Counted from the first letter of the stretch, positions 15,620-24,354 are shown. The stretch: DNA of 64,000 bases from Bradyrhizobium macuxiense (GCF_007993935.1 NZ_VITY01000016.1:124001-188000), one strand, 5' to 3'. Notes: generated by a model not told the origin, from the letters alone. A program made the numbers and translations.

Positions 15620-17098
15620 TTAGTTCCCGTGACCACGGCTCGACCGGACGTGATCTATGTTGGCGGCTCGCGCGACACAGAAGCAGTCCTTCCGACGCTC
15701 CTCTTCAAAATGGACCCCGCGGTGAGGCCCCCATAGAAGATTGAGCTGAAATCTTGGCGCCGGTAGCGTGCTGCCGGTGGTTACATAGCGGAAGAGCTCC
15801 GTGACGGTCATGCAAGCACTTAGACAAGAGACGAATGGAACGGCCGGAGCAACTCCTTCCTTTTGCGATTCAGCCGAGAGAAAGTTCAAGACAGCTTCTG
15901 ACGTAATGGAACAAATTCGCTTGCCGCGGCGCTCTTGGAGCCATGGCCTTTTCTCTACTGCTGCCGCAGCTATCATCTCGTCGGTAACGATCGCGTCGGG
16001 ATCGTTGGCTACCCTTACGGGGAGGCCCGTCGCTCTTGCATTCAATTCCGAAAGATTTCTGACGGGCTTGTGAAACACGCAAAGCAGGCACGCAGTTTCC
16101 GCTTGCAACGGATGGCAACTGACTTGGCATGTGAGATCGCCGCCAACCGCTCCGTCGATGACAAGACCAGGCCATAGGTTCTGCACCTGATGCCGAGGAT
16201 CTACCTCGTCGAGACCGGCCAACACGATGTCGGGGAGACTGCCGTCATATTCGTCTTCGAGCCCCTTTACATCGACTACTCGGTGGGTGGCGTCCAGCTT
16301 TGGTTTCAAAAGGTTCGCAACCATCTCGGCTTTGGCACGCTCATATCCGCCCTCGCCCAAAATAATCGATGTGCCGAAGTTTTCGCGGCGAAAGTCCTGG
16401 GGGTCGACGGCAATCGCTCTTCCCGACACCGGCAAGCGCGACAACAGATAGGCAGTTCCGCTGCCGATCGCGCCGCATCCGATCAGCATGGCGTCGATCG
16501 TGAAAGGCTCGAGATCCGGTCCTGTGTCGTTATCTGCCAGCTCGTATGTCCACAGCGAGAAGCTGGTTACATCAAGCAGTGCGCCTCGTTCCGGTCGAAG
16601 TTTGATGAGGCGCTTGAACACTTCCGCCACGCCGAGACATGCGGCTCCTACCGCTGCGATAGCGTTAGCTCGTCGACCCGCGTCTGGTAAGTCGCCGCCG
16701 AGCGACGAAACTCGAGCCAGCCAGCCGCCGGAATTTACGACCGTCCAGGGCAAATCCCTTCGCCCTTTTGCTCCGACCGACAGAATTGCGTCGAACTCAT
16801 CGAGTCTATGGGTTTCGGGCAGGATGCGCGGGCGCCGCTTCGGAACAAACTGTTCGATCAGGCGATCGATTTCGGCGCGCAGCGCGGTGCACTCCGGCGG
16901 CAGCATAACCGATACGTTTTCGCAGACACGAACTAGCAACAGAAACGAAGCTCGAAAGGCCTCTTGGCCATTTAGTGTTTGTAATGTTGCGGCCTCGCCG
17001 CACAACAATGCCCGCTTCTTGGTGAAATCCTGAGCATCCTCGCCTCCGAGAGCTACCGCTACCGCGGCTGGCCGGCTAAACTCAATGGCGTCGGTCAT
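15620..17098 (-). CDS. E1-like (ThiF-fold) activating enzyme of a Bil-type conjugation operon
   Basis: A 492-residue protein. Its C-terminal half is a ThiF/E1 adenylation domain: the nucleotide loop G-C-G-A-I-G-S-G at 207-214, D-P-Q-D-F-R-R-E-N-F at 232-241, then cysteine pairs C-L-L-C (337-340) and C-F-C (472-474) that could hold zinc. C396 (R-I-C-S-I-T) is a candidate thioester cysteine. The N-terminal 190 residues are unassigned. E1 enzymes adenylate the C-terminus of a ubiquitin-like protein and pass it to E2. It overlaps the JAMM gene by four bases and is the last gene of the UBL-E2-JAMM-E1 operon. Confidence 0.88.
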   Translation of the reverse strand: MTDAIEFSRPAAVAVALGGEDAQDFTKKRALLCGEAATLQTLNGQEAFRASFLLLVRVCENVSVMLPPECTALRAEIDRLIEQFVPKRRPRILPETHRLDEFDAILSVGAKGRRDLPWTVVNSGGWLARVSSLGGDLPDAGRRANAIAAVGAACLGVAEVFKRLIKLRPERGALLDVTSFSLWTYELADNDTGPDLEPFTIDAMLIGCGAIGSGTAYLLSRLPVSGRAIAVDPQDFRRENFGTSIILGEGGYERAKAEMVANLLKPKLDATHRVVDVKGLEDEYDGSLPDIVLAGLDEVDPRHQVQNLWPGLVIDGAVGGDLTCQVSCHPLQAETACLLCVFHKPVRNLSELNARATGLPVRVANDPDAIVTDEMIAAAAVEKRPWLQERRGKRICSITSEAVLNFLSAESQKEGVAPAVPFVSCLSACMTVTELFRYVTTGSTLPAPRFQLNLLWGPHRGVHFEEERRKDCFCVARAANIDHVRSSRGHGN

Positions 17099-17628
17099 CG
17101 CTGCGAACCCGCGTTAAGAATTCGAGCATGGCCCGTATCGGACAGCGATAGCCTCCGCTGCGCCTCTTCGGCCGATAGACGGCGCCAGCCCCTGCCAGGC
17201 TGGAAAAGGTGAATACCGCAGTCGGCAAGGGTGGTGACGCGCCGCAGCGCGTAGTCCGGCGCGACCAGCGACAGCATGCCGGGCACGGCGATGCCATAAC
17301 GGCGATCAGTTTCGGAGAGGTCGGTGCCAAAATACGGACCATGGGAATGAATCTGCCCGATCAATCGAACGCCGTCTTCGATGGCGAGATCCGTCAGGTC
17401 ATTGATGACGTCCGAACCGATCATCAACAGCCGCGGCTCTTTGCGCACATGCGGACCACGCAAGACGCCGACATGCGTCACCACAGCGACGTCGCCCTCA
17501 TAGCGTCCCAGCCACATCGCCACACCTTCGTTGCCATGGATGCCATCGCGAGCCATCTCGGACATGGATTCCGCGAATACCTGGCGCCCGATACGCCAAA
17601 GCTGGGGTTCTTCAAAGAATTTAGCCAT
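17095..17628 (-). CDS. JAMM/MPN-domain deubiquitinase-like metalloprotease
   Basis: A 177-residue JAB-type protease with the JAMM zinc site: E34 in N-E-G-V-A-M, then H94 and H96 in I-H-S-H-G, S105 and D108 in L-S-E-T-D. Such enzymes cleave ubiquitin-like proteins from targets or trim their C-termini. In Bil systems this position is taken by BilC. It overlaps the E2 gene by eight bases and the E1 gene by four bases, indicating coupled translation. Confidence 0.9.
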   Translation of the reverse strand: MAKFFEEPQLWRIGRQVFAESMSEMARDGIHGNEGVAMWLGRYEGDVAVVTHVGVLRGPHVRKEPRLLMIGSDVINDLTDLAIEDGVRLIGQIHSHGPYFGTDLSETDRRYGIAVPGMLSLVAPDYALRRVTTLADCGIHLFQPGRGWRRLSAEEAQRRLSLSDTGHARILNAGSQR

Positions 17629-18076
17629 TGCAGCGTCCCGAGTAGGTGTTGTCGAGCTCTTGCTGAAGAAAGCGGATGACTTTGAGAATGATATTGCCCG
17701 TGCAGTTCCAGCGACTGTCGCTCGTGGCCCATTCGGGATGCGTGACGAAGCCCTCGGCAGTCCAGTTGGCGCAAATGTCGAAGCTCCCGGGACGAAACCC
17801 GTTTGCCATCGGCCAAGCCTTCGCGATGTCGAGCCGCCCTGTCGATGGATCGACGAATTTCACGGAAGGTGGTTTTTCGCCCGGGTAGTCCAGCCAGAAT
17901 AGCCTGGCGACGTAAAGATCGGCCTCGTGGCCGGCCGGCGCGACGGTCACCCAGAGCTCGAGATCGCCGCGCCGGTCGAATTTCCACCGTTCCGCGCCTC
18001 GCGCCTCGGACGCGGCCTTCAAGTCATCTTCGAAGTTCAGGATCGCCAGAGATTTCCGGCGCGGCTCGTTAGCCAT
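17621..18076 (-). CDS. E2-like ubiquitin-conjugating enzyme
   Basis: A 151-residue protein with the UBC-fold pattern: a strand region ending in L-F-W-L-D-Y-P-G-E-K-P-P (like the Y-P-x-x-P-P of E2s), then G-S-F-D-I-C-A-N-W-T holding the likely catalytic cysteine C102, and a C-terminal helix L-K-V-I-R-F-L-Q-Q-E-L. It would accept the ubiquitin-like protein from the E1 and conjugate it. It overlaps both neighbours by eight bases. The gene order matches BilB. Confidence 0.88.
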   Translation of the reverse strand: MANEPRRKSLAILNFEDDLKAASEARGAERWKFDRRGDLELWVTVAPAGHEADLYVARLFWLDYPGEKPPSVKFVDPSTGRLDIAKAWPMANGFRPGSFDICANWTAEGFVTHPEWATSDSRWNCTGNIILKVIRFLQQELDNTYSGRCNG

Positions 18077-18353
18077 AGACGACCTGCTGCGCCAGCTTCA
18101 GCCGAAGAATGTCTTCTCGGCCGGCGATTTGCCCCAGGGTCCGATTGAGATCCTCGAGCTTGGTCTTCTCATGGTAGAAGACGTAGGAGGTAACCGTCCC
18201 GTCCGGGCCGGTCCCCTCCGTAAGCTCGAACGCGATCAGCACGCGAGCCTTTAGCTGAGCCAGTGTTTCTTCCCGGCTTACGCCGGTCTGTTTCAGGTCA
18301 TCCCGGGCAGCTGGGTAGGCAACCACAATTTCCAGTTTGGATTCCGGTTCCAT
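18069..18353 (-). CDS. Ubiquitin-like modifier protein
   Basis: A 94-residue protein, the first gene of the operon. The central region has F-Y-H-E-K-T-K-L-E-D-L-N, resembling a ubiquitin-like family seen in bacterial conjugation operons, and the protein ends in V-V-Y-G with a terminal glycine suited to adenylation without trimming. It is long enough for only one beta-grasp domain. The ATG at 18353 follows GAAAGG. It overlaps the E2 gene by eight bases. By position it corresponds to BilA. Confidence 0.8.
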   Translation of the reverse strand: MEPESKLEIVVAYPAARDDLKQTGVSREETLAQLKARVLIAFELTEGTGPDGTVTSYVFYHEKTKLEDLNRTLGQIAGREDILRLKLAQQVVYG

Positions 18354-18550
18354 ATCAATTTGCCTTTCTTGCCGATCCTGCCGGCAACTTCGTTATCGGA
18401 CTGCAGTATCAGTCGGATTTGGATGTCGAAATTCTAACTTCGGCTGTCATTTTTGGCATTGCGGCGTTCGGGTTTGGGAACGCTACATTCGACCGATCTC
18501 GCCGTATTCTGCAGGTTTTCCCGCAATATTGGCCTTTTGCCTGCAGCAGG

Positions 18551-18578
18551 ATAATAGCGCTCCTCCGACAAATTTCAA
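18551..18578 (-). promoter_or_regulatory. Candidate promoter of the UBL-E2-JAMM-E1 operon
   Basis: On the minus strand TTGAAA (18578-18573) and TATTAT (18556-18551) are separated by 16 bases, a good housekeeping -35/-10 pair. It directs transcription toward the UBL gene about 190 bases away. Confidence 0.5.
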
Positions 18579-18585
18579 GCGAAAT

Positions 18586-18600
18586 GTTCGAATTTCGAAC
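18586..18600. promoter_or_regulatory. 15-bp palindromic operator between divergent units
   Basis: GTTCGAATTTCGAAC has perfect 7-bp arms around one central base. It sits between the putative promoters of the conjugation operon and the XRE/ImmA gene, where an XRE-type regulator would be expected to bind. Confidence 0.55.
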
Positions 18601-18614
18601 GCGCAAGGTCAAAA

Positions 18615-18643
18615 TTGACAAATTTAGGTGAATCGGGTAAAGG
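18615..18643 (+). promoter_or_regulatory. Candidate promoter of the XRE/ImmA-PIN unit
   Basis: A consensus -35 TTGACA at 18615-18620 is followed after 17 bases by a weak -10, TAAAGG. Transcripts would run into the long hairpin at 18653-18701 before the start codon. Confidence 0.4.
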
Positions 18644-18652
18644 CTATTTGCC

Positions 18653-18701
18653 GGCTCCGGCGGAGGACGCTGGGGTTACCCCAGCGTCCTCCGCCGGAGC
18701 C
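18653..18701. repeat. Perfect 23-bp inverted repeat with 3-base loop
   Basis: Bases 18653-18675 and 18679-18701 are exact reverse complements around the loop TTA. The arms are GC-rich (start GGCTCCGGCGG). The ribosome site GGGAG of the XRE/ImmA gene follows five bases later. As RNA this would be an extremely stable hairpin in the 5' leader; as DNA it could extrude a cruciform. No U-tract follows, so it is not an ordinary intrinsic terminator. Confidence 0.9.
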
Positions 18702-18715
18702 AACCGGGAGAGAGC

Positions 18716-19972
18716 ATGCCCCTCACGCAGCAGGAGTTAGGAAGGCGTCTAAGGGACGCCCGCGAAGCCGTGTCGTTTACCCAGGACCAAGTTGCCGACC
18801 ATCTTGGTGTTTCGCGCTCGGCGATCGCACAGATCGAGCTTGGCAATCGTGCCGTTGGGAGCTTGGAGCTTGACCAACTGGCGCGGCTCTACGGGCGAGA
18901 CATTCGCGAGTTCTTCTCGGAGGACTTCCGTCAGGAGACTGCTCTGGTTGCCTTCCGGCTTGCCGAGGCATTAGCTGATGAAAATGCCGCCGATGCGCTT
19001 CGCGACTGCATGTCTGTCAGTCGAGAGCTTACGCATCTCGAAAAACTGGTGGGAGCCAATCGTGATCTGGCTTCAATGGTCCGTTATGGAGTTCCCAGTC
19101 CTCGCTCTCGCTACGATGCAATTAGGCAAGGGAGTTCCGTGGCCGAACAAGAGCGGCGCCGTCTGGCCATAGGCGATGCTCCGATTGAAGATATCAATGA
19201 GCTCCTTCAAGCGCAGGGCGTGCGGACGGCGATGGTCAGCCTTCCTGAGGACGTTTCCGGCCTGACGCTCCTCGATCCTGATATTGGTCCGTTCGTCGCT
19301 GTGAACTGCGAAGAGCATATTCTTCGGCGGACCTTCTCGTTTGCCCACGAGTACGCACACGTACTTCTCGACTCGGATGTCAAGGGCACCATCAGCCGAA
19401 ATAGTCAGAATACCGAACTCATGGAAGTTCGAGCCAATTCTTTCGCTGCAAACTTCTTGATGCCGGAGGGTGGAGTTCGCGAGTTCCTGGGGACCTTGGG
19501 AAAGGGCGGACAGGCGCGCCTGTTTGCCGAGACGCCAACGGGCGACGATAGTGCGATCGGGATTGAGGCACGTGGAACGGGCTCTCAGGAGGTGCGTCTC
19601 CACGATGTGGTCTTGTTGGCCCACCGCTTTGGCGTTAGTCGAACCGTCGCATTGTACCGGTTACGTAACCTGCACATCCTTTCAGACCGTGAACTGCAAG
19701 TGCTTCTGGCACAAGAGCGCGAAGGGAGAGGACGCGAATTAGAGCGACTGATGCGACTGCCGAAGCCCGCCCACGATGAAGAGCGATATCGCTTTCACTA
19801 TCGCTTCCTGAGTTTGGCGCTCGAAGCCTATGAGCGCGAAGCGATCAGTCGTTCGAAGGTTGAAGAGCTCTTCGCGGCCGTGCTGAAGCAGCCGAAGTCG
19901 GCCATCTCTCTGGATGAGTTTCAATTGATTGAGCGAGAGAAGCCAACCGGCGTTTCCATTCCTGGGGGGTAG
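18716..19972 (+). CDS. XRE-family HTH plus ImmA/IrrE metallopeptidase
   Basis: A 418-residue two-domain protein. Residues 5-60 are a helix-turn-helix (T-Q-D-Q-V-A-D-H-L-G-V-S-R-S-A-I). Residues about 170-300 are an ImmA/IrrE (COG2856-type) zinc peptidase with H-E-Y-A-H at 211-215 and a downstream E-V-R-A-N-S-F-A-A-N-F-L-M-P. Such proteases cleave repressors or antitoxins on stress or phage signals. It is two bases upstream of a PIN-domain gene and diverges from the conjugation operon, so it may control both. A C-terminal 100 residues are unassigned. Confidence 0.9.
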   Translation: MPLTQQELGRRLRDAREAVSFTQDQVADHLGVSRSAIAQIELGNRAVGSLELDQLARLYGRDIREFFSEDFRQETALVAFRLAEALADENAADALRDCMSVSRELTHLEKLVGANRDLASMVRYGVPSPRSRYDAIRQGSSVAEQERRRLAIGDAPIEDINELLQAQGVRTAMVSLPEDVSGLTLLDPDIGPFVAVNCEEHILRRTFSFAHEYAHVLLDSDVKGTISRNSQNTELMEVRANSFAANFLMPEGGVREFLGTLGKGGQARLFAETPTGDDSAIGIEARGTGSQEVRLHDVVLLAHRFGVSRTVALYRLRNLHILSDRELQVLLAQEREGRGRELERLMRLPKPAHDEERYRFHYRFLSLALEAYEREAISRSKVEELFAAVLKQPKSAISLDEFQLIEREKPTGVSIPGG

Positions 19973-19974
19973 TA

Positions 19975-20481
19975 TTGCCGCCGGTCCCGCGTCGCATCGT
20001 TGTCACGGATGCGAACGTGCTAATCAATCTGATCCATTCAGATGCACTGCGCCTGCTTGGATCAATTGATGGGTACGAGTTCCTTGTGCTCGAGGAGGTC
20101 GTTGCCGAGATCACCGTTCCCGAGCAGGCAGCAGCTTTGACAACGGCTTTTTCGCGCGGCTGGGCACAACGAGAACGTCTCAAAGACCTTCAAAGTCTCA
20201 GCTTGTTCGCCGAGCTATCCGCGATCATGGGCAAGGGAGAAGCGGCGTCACTCGCTGTGGCCGTCACGCGAAGCATTGATATCGCATGCGATGAAAAGAG
20301 GGTGTTTCGGCGCGAAGCAATCAAGCGATTGGGTGAACGTCGCATATTGACCACCCCCGGCATCTTCTTGCTCGCAATTCGAGCAGGTGTCATTTCGATC
20401 GAGGAGGCAGACCATGCAAAGGCCTTATTGGCCCAAAGACGGTTTGAAATGTCGTTCGCGTCATTTCGCGATGTTCTGTGA
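19975..20481 (+). CDS. PIN-domain protein paired with the ImmA/IrrE gene
   Basis: A 168-residue PIN-like protein: V-T-D-A-N-V-L-I-N near the start, E-V-V-A-E-I, a G-K-G-E-A-A-S-L-A segment and I-A-C-D-E-K-R-V supply the acidic residues of the nuclease site. TTG at 19975 follows GGGGGG. PIN proteins next to XRE/ImmA regulators form toxin-antitoxin-like modules, and an abortive-infection role is plausible. It could also be a nuclease partner of the conjugation system; nothing in the sequence decides this. Confidence 0.8.
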   Translation: MPPVPRRIVVTDANVLINLIHSDALRLLGSIDGYEFLVLEEVVAEITVPEQAAALTTAFSRGWAQRERLKDLQSLSLFAELSAIMGKGEAASLAVAVTRSIDIACDEKRVFRREAIKRLGERRILTTPGIFLLAIRAGVISIEEADHAKALLAQRRFEMSFASFRDVL

Positions 20482-21229
20482 TGTTGTGTCGCTACGACGT
20501 GATGCTCAGGATCGGCACTGTATGAGTGCTGCGGGCGTGGGGTAGAGTCGAGTTCCAAACAACCCGATTGACTGGCGCGAGGCAGGGTAGCTGCGATCTC
20601 GCGCAGGAGCTGCCCCTCCGAGCGGGCGAACAAGAGATCCGGCGAACGGCTGATGGTCCGTGAAAATGTTTTGGTCCTGGCAAGCGGACACTCCCGGCAA
20701 TGAGGTCGCAACGCGGCAATCAGTATCGGCTTGAGGCGTGCAGACTCGGCCGCGATCTGAGTCTTGCTGGCGTCGGGTGCCGTACTCGCTCGACCCATGG
20801 TTCGATATCAAGCATCGCTCGCAGCTCGTCGTGCTGACTGAAGGAGAGCGGCACGCAGGCCGACAAAGCGCGTGCGATCGTGCGCGACCACGGTATCGTC
20901 CTGGGCGAACAGGAAAGGACGAGATCTCACAAGCAAACGTCCTCAGCTATCGTTAATTCTCATGGCGGCCGGCCGCTTGCCGCCTACCCCTACCACCGCG
21001 TTACTCCGCGAGCCCTTCTTGAGGGCACGAACGCACAGCATTCTGGCTCACCAGGCGCGAGGTCGACGTCGCGGCGGAAAAGAGCGGAGTCTACCGAATT
21101 CGACGTGTCTTCCATTTCCGCAGCGCGCCCAGATGTTCGAAATCGCGCGCCTTGGTGCAAGAGCTTCTGATGAGCCCGTCAGACTTCCTCCGCACAAAGT
21201 TGGCAATCGGCCAGCCGGAGGGCCTGCGC
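20482..21229. other. Gene-free border region
   Basis: About 750 bases with only short conflicting frames in both directions and no ribosome site I trust. The composition suggests decayed mobile or coding DNA, but I could not assign a family. No direct repeats marking an attachment site were recognised by eye. Confidence 0.3.
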
Positions 21230-22789
21230 CTACTGCCCACCGATCCTCTGCCACAGCCAACGCGCCACCGCGGCGGGCGAGGAGTTCGCATTGCTGCCAC
21301 TGGCGCGCAAATTGGCTTCGCGCATCGTCGCAATGTCGATCCGCTCAAGGAGCGGCTTCAGCGCCTCCTGCAATGCCGCATCATGCGCGCGCCGCGGTGC
21401 CAGCAGCAGGACCGCATCATAGGGCGGGATCGCGTGCTTGGGATCGGCCAGCGTCTCCAGGTCGTATTCCTTGATCCGCCCCTCGCTGGTATAGCCAGCG
21501 ATGACGTCGACGTCGCCACTAGCCACTGCCGCATACATGAAATCCGGCTGCATCTGTCGTTGCCTGCGGAATGAGAGGCCGTAAGCCTTTTGCAGGGCGC
21601 TCCATTCGGGGCGCGAGAAGAACTCGTAGTCGCCCGCAATCGACAGCATCGGCGCGTGCGCAGCCAGGTCAGTGATTGAATGAATACCGAGTGCATCGGC
21701 GCGCTGCCGCGGCATCACCAGCGCATAAGCGTTCTCGAAACCCAGCGCACCGAGCAGGGTGACGTCCTGCTTTGCCAGGATCTCCTTCAACTCGGCAAGC
21801 AACCTTTCGCGCGGCGGCATATCGGTGCGGTGAAACTGGTTGAGCCACAGCGTGCCGGAATAATCCACATAGACGTCGATGTTGTTGGCCGCGAGCGCCT
21901 GGAAAATCACGCTGGAGCCGAGGCCTTCGCGCGTCGAGGCCTGCAATCCCGCCGCCTGCAGCCGCTGCTCGATCAGCGCGGAGAGCACATATTGCTCGGC
22001 AAACGTTTTGGCGCCAACGACGTAGGTCGACGGCGCCCGTGCCATCGAAGGTATCAGCGTGGCCGTGACCAGTACGGCGATCCCGACACTGCCGAGCATG
22101 GTGTGGAGGCGCTTGCGCTCGCGCAATCCACGTTCGATGAGCGTCAAGAATTGATCGACCGCGAGCGCCAGCAGCGCCGAGGCGACGCAGCCGAACAGCA
22201 CGAGCACCCAGTTCTGGGTCTGTAATCCGGCGAAGATGTAGTTGCCGAGGCTGGTCTGCCCGATCGGCGTCGATAATGTCGCGGTCCCGATCACCCACAC
22301 CGCCGAAGTGCGGATGCCGGCCATGATCACCGGCAGCGCCAACGGCAATTCCACCGTGAACAGCGATTGCCGCGGCGTCATGCCGACCCCTTGCGCCGCT
22401 TCAAGCAGCGCGGGATCGACGCCGTTCAGCCCGGTGATGGTGTTGCGCAGCACCGGGAGCATGGAATAGAGCGCCAGCGCCAGCATAGCGGGCAAAAATC
22501 CGAACGCGGAAAAGTCGAAGCCGAACCAGCGAAGCGTCAACGACGCAATGGCGAGCAGAAGCGGGTAGAACAGCGCGAGCAGCGCCAGTCCCGGCACGGT
22601 CTGGACGACGCTGGCGAGGCCCAGCAGGATGCCGCGGATCACGGCATGGTTGCGTGCGAGGATTGCGAGCGGCAGGCTGATCACGAGCCCGAGCGCCAGC
22701 GCTGCCAGGCTGACCTGAACATGGCTGCCGAGGTAGTCCGGCAGGTGCGCCGCCGCGTCGCGCCAGCGGGGGTCGGCCAGGAAACTCAT
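21230..22789 (-). CDS. Betaine/choline-type ABC transporter, permease fused to substrate-binding domain
   Basis: A 519-residue fusion. Residues about 15-215 form an integral membrane permease with several hydrophobic helices and the inner-membrane loop around E-A-A-Q-G-V-G-M-T-P-R-Q. Residues about 240-519 form a periplasmic quaternary-amine binding domain (V-G-A-K-T-F-A-E-Q-Y, then I-D-V-Y-V-D-Y-S-G-T-L-W). The OpuC/YehYZ-OsmF group includes such fusions. It overlaps the ATPase gene by four bases. Likely role: import of betaine, choline or related osmoprotectants. Confidence 0.9.
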   Translation of the reverse strand: MSFLADPRWRDAAAHLPDYLGSHVQVSLAALALGLVISLPLAILARNHAVIRGILLGLASVVQTVPGLALLALFYPLLLAIASLTLRWFGFDFSAFGFLPAMLALALYSMLPVLRNTITGLNGVDPALLEAAQGVGMTPRQSLFTVELPLALPVIMAGIRTSAVWVIGTATLSTPIGQTSLGNYIFAGLQTQNWVLVLFGCVASALLALAVDQFLTLIERGLRERKRLHTMLGSVGIAVLVTATLIPSMARAPSTYVVGAKTFAEQYVLSALIEQRLQAAGLQASTREGLGSSVIFQALAANNIDVYVDYSGTLWLNQFHRTDMPPRERLLAELKEILAKQDVTLLGALGFENAYALVMPRQRADALGIHSITDLAAHAPMLSIAGDYEFFSRPEWSALQKAYGLSFRRQRQMQPDFMYAAVASGDVDVIAGYTSEGRIKEYDLETLADPKHAIPPYDAVLLLAPRRAHDAALQEALKPLLERIDIATMREANLRASGSNANSSPAAVARWLWQRIGGQ

Positions 22790-23586
22790 CCCGCACTTGC
22801 TCCCGGGAGCAGGGCGTTCAGCCGCTCGGCCTGCCGCCTGGGCGTGCGCAACAGCTCCGCCACATAGGGTTCGTTGTCGTTTGACAGCTCAGCCGGCTGG
22901 CCTTGCGCCACAACCCGTCCGGCCCGCATCACCGCGATGCGATCGGCAAGCAGCAAGGCCGCCGTCATGTCGTGAGTGACCATGACCGTGGTCAAGGCGA
23001 GCCTGCGATGCAGGGCGCGGTATTCGTCGCCGAGGGTGTCGCGGGTCAGCGGATCGAGCGCGCCGAAGGGTTCGTCCATCAGCATGATACGAGGCCGGGC
23101 GGCGAGCGCCCGCGCCACGCCGACACGCTGCTGCTGCCCGCCCGACAGTTCATGCGGAAGGCGATCGCGATGGAGGGAGCAATCGAGTCGCACCAGCTCG
23201 AGGAGTTCATCGACCCGCGCGGCGATCTCGGCGGCGGGCCAGCCGAGCAGTCTCGGCGTGACGGCGATATTATCGGCGACGCGCATATGCGGAAACAGCC
23301 CGCCGCTCTGGAACACGTAGCCCATGCGCCGGCGCAAGCGCACCGGATCGACGTCGCGCACGTCCTCGCCCTCCACCATGACGCGGCCGCTGTCGGGGGC
23401 GAGCAGGCGGTTGGCGAGCCGCAGCAGGGTGGATTTGCCGGAGCCGGAGGCGCCGACGATCGCCAGGAATTCCCCCGCGGCAATATCGAGCGAGACATCG
23501 TCTACGGCCGCGACGCGTTCGGCGTCATGACCGTTGGCAAAGCTCTTCCTGACATGGGCGTAGGCGATCAGCGGTGCGAGTGCCAT
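22786..23586 (-). CDS. ABC transporter ATP-binding protein (OpuCA/OsmV type)
   Basis: A 266-residue ATPase with Walker A G-A-S-G-S-G-K-S-T, Q-loop F-Q-S-G-G, signature L-S-G-G-Q-Q-Q-R-V and Walker B I-M-L-M-D-E-P-F-G-A-L-D. It lacks the CBS domains of longer OpuCA proteins. It energises the fused permease/binding protein immediately downstream. A large inverted repeat begins about 30 bases before its start. Confidence 0.92.
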   Translation of the reverse strand: MALAPLIAYAHVRKSFANGHDAERVAAVDDVSLDIAAGEFLAIVGASGSGKSTLLRLANRLLAPDSGRVMVEGEDVRDVDPVRLRRRMGYVFQSGGLFPHMRVADNIAVTPRLLGWPAAEIAARVDELLELVRLDCSLHRDRLPHELSGGQQQRVGVARALAARPRIMLMDEPFGALDPLTRDTLGDEYRALHRRLALTTVMVTHDMTAALLLADRIAVMRAGRVVAQGQPAELSNDNEPYVAELLRTPRRQAERLNALLPGASAG

Positions 23587-23614
23587 GGTTGGACTGGACC
23601 AGTGCGCTAGTCTC

Positions 23615-23671
23615 TCGAATCCGAAGTTCGCTTCATTCTGTGGTGGACACGTTAGCGAACTTCGGATTCGA
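23615..23671. repeat. 18-bp perfect inverted repeat, 21-base loop
   Basis: TCGAATCCGAAGTTCGCT (23615-23632) recurs inverted at 23654-23671. It lies just upstream of the ABC transporter operon and could be a regulator binding site, a transcription-stop hairpin or the end of a small mobile element. Confidence 0.8.
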
Positions 23672-24354
23672 AGGACACTGGCAAGCTTATGCGGCCCGCC
23701 GTGACGCGCGGCAAGACGCTTGGTGGTCTAAGACTTCGAAATTGGTAGTGGGCTGCTGGCATTTCGGTACGAAACGTACCGTTATGACTTCATTGGAATA
23801 CGCTTGCCGAGGGGCCGCGCTCGTTCGTCCGTGCCGTACAAAGTCCGTTCGCGCGGCGATCGCGAACAATCTGCCAGCGTAACGTCCTCCAAGGAATGTA
23901 ACGGATTATTGCACGTATTGATCTGAACAGGCGGTTCATTGGACCCAGCACTCGACGAATTCTGCGCCCGTGCGCTTCCGCATGCTCAAGCTAAGATCAC
24001 CAAACAACACGAGAGCAGGGGTGCCATTTCCTTCAACATCGAGCGCTGCAACAAGTATTCCAAAACTTCGCCATTGAGATGATCAATCGCCCAACGGCAG
24101 AATTTGCGGCGTCTTAAGGAAGCTTGATCCGTCCTCGCTTTGATCTTGGGCGCGAACTTAATCGATCACTCTTAACGCAATTCGATCGCATCTGTTACCT
24201 CGTGCTGGCTTCGTCAATTGCGCACAACCGAAGCGAATGCGGCGTCGGGCCCGGCTCCCGGCGCTGCGCGTGATGACGCTTCTTCGAATCGTCACCTCGC
24301 TCGACCTCCTCGTGTAAGTAAATCTATTCGACTTTCTCGGATCGTGCTCTTGAC
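23672..24354. other. Gene-free region with a palindromic site
   Basis: No convincing gene. At 23765-23781 CGGTACG-AAA-CGTACCG is a perfect palindrome of the kind bound by TetR-family repressors; a short 32-codon frame starts just after it but ends early, so the regulated gene may have been deleted. A frame near 23940-24080 has a protein-like stretch but no good start. Confidence 0.4.

Noticed and set aside
18653..18701. Intrinsic terminator of the upstream region
   Set aside because: The stem is very strong but is not followed by a T-run on either side and no gene ends toward it.
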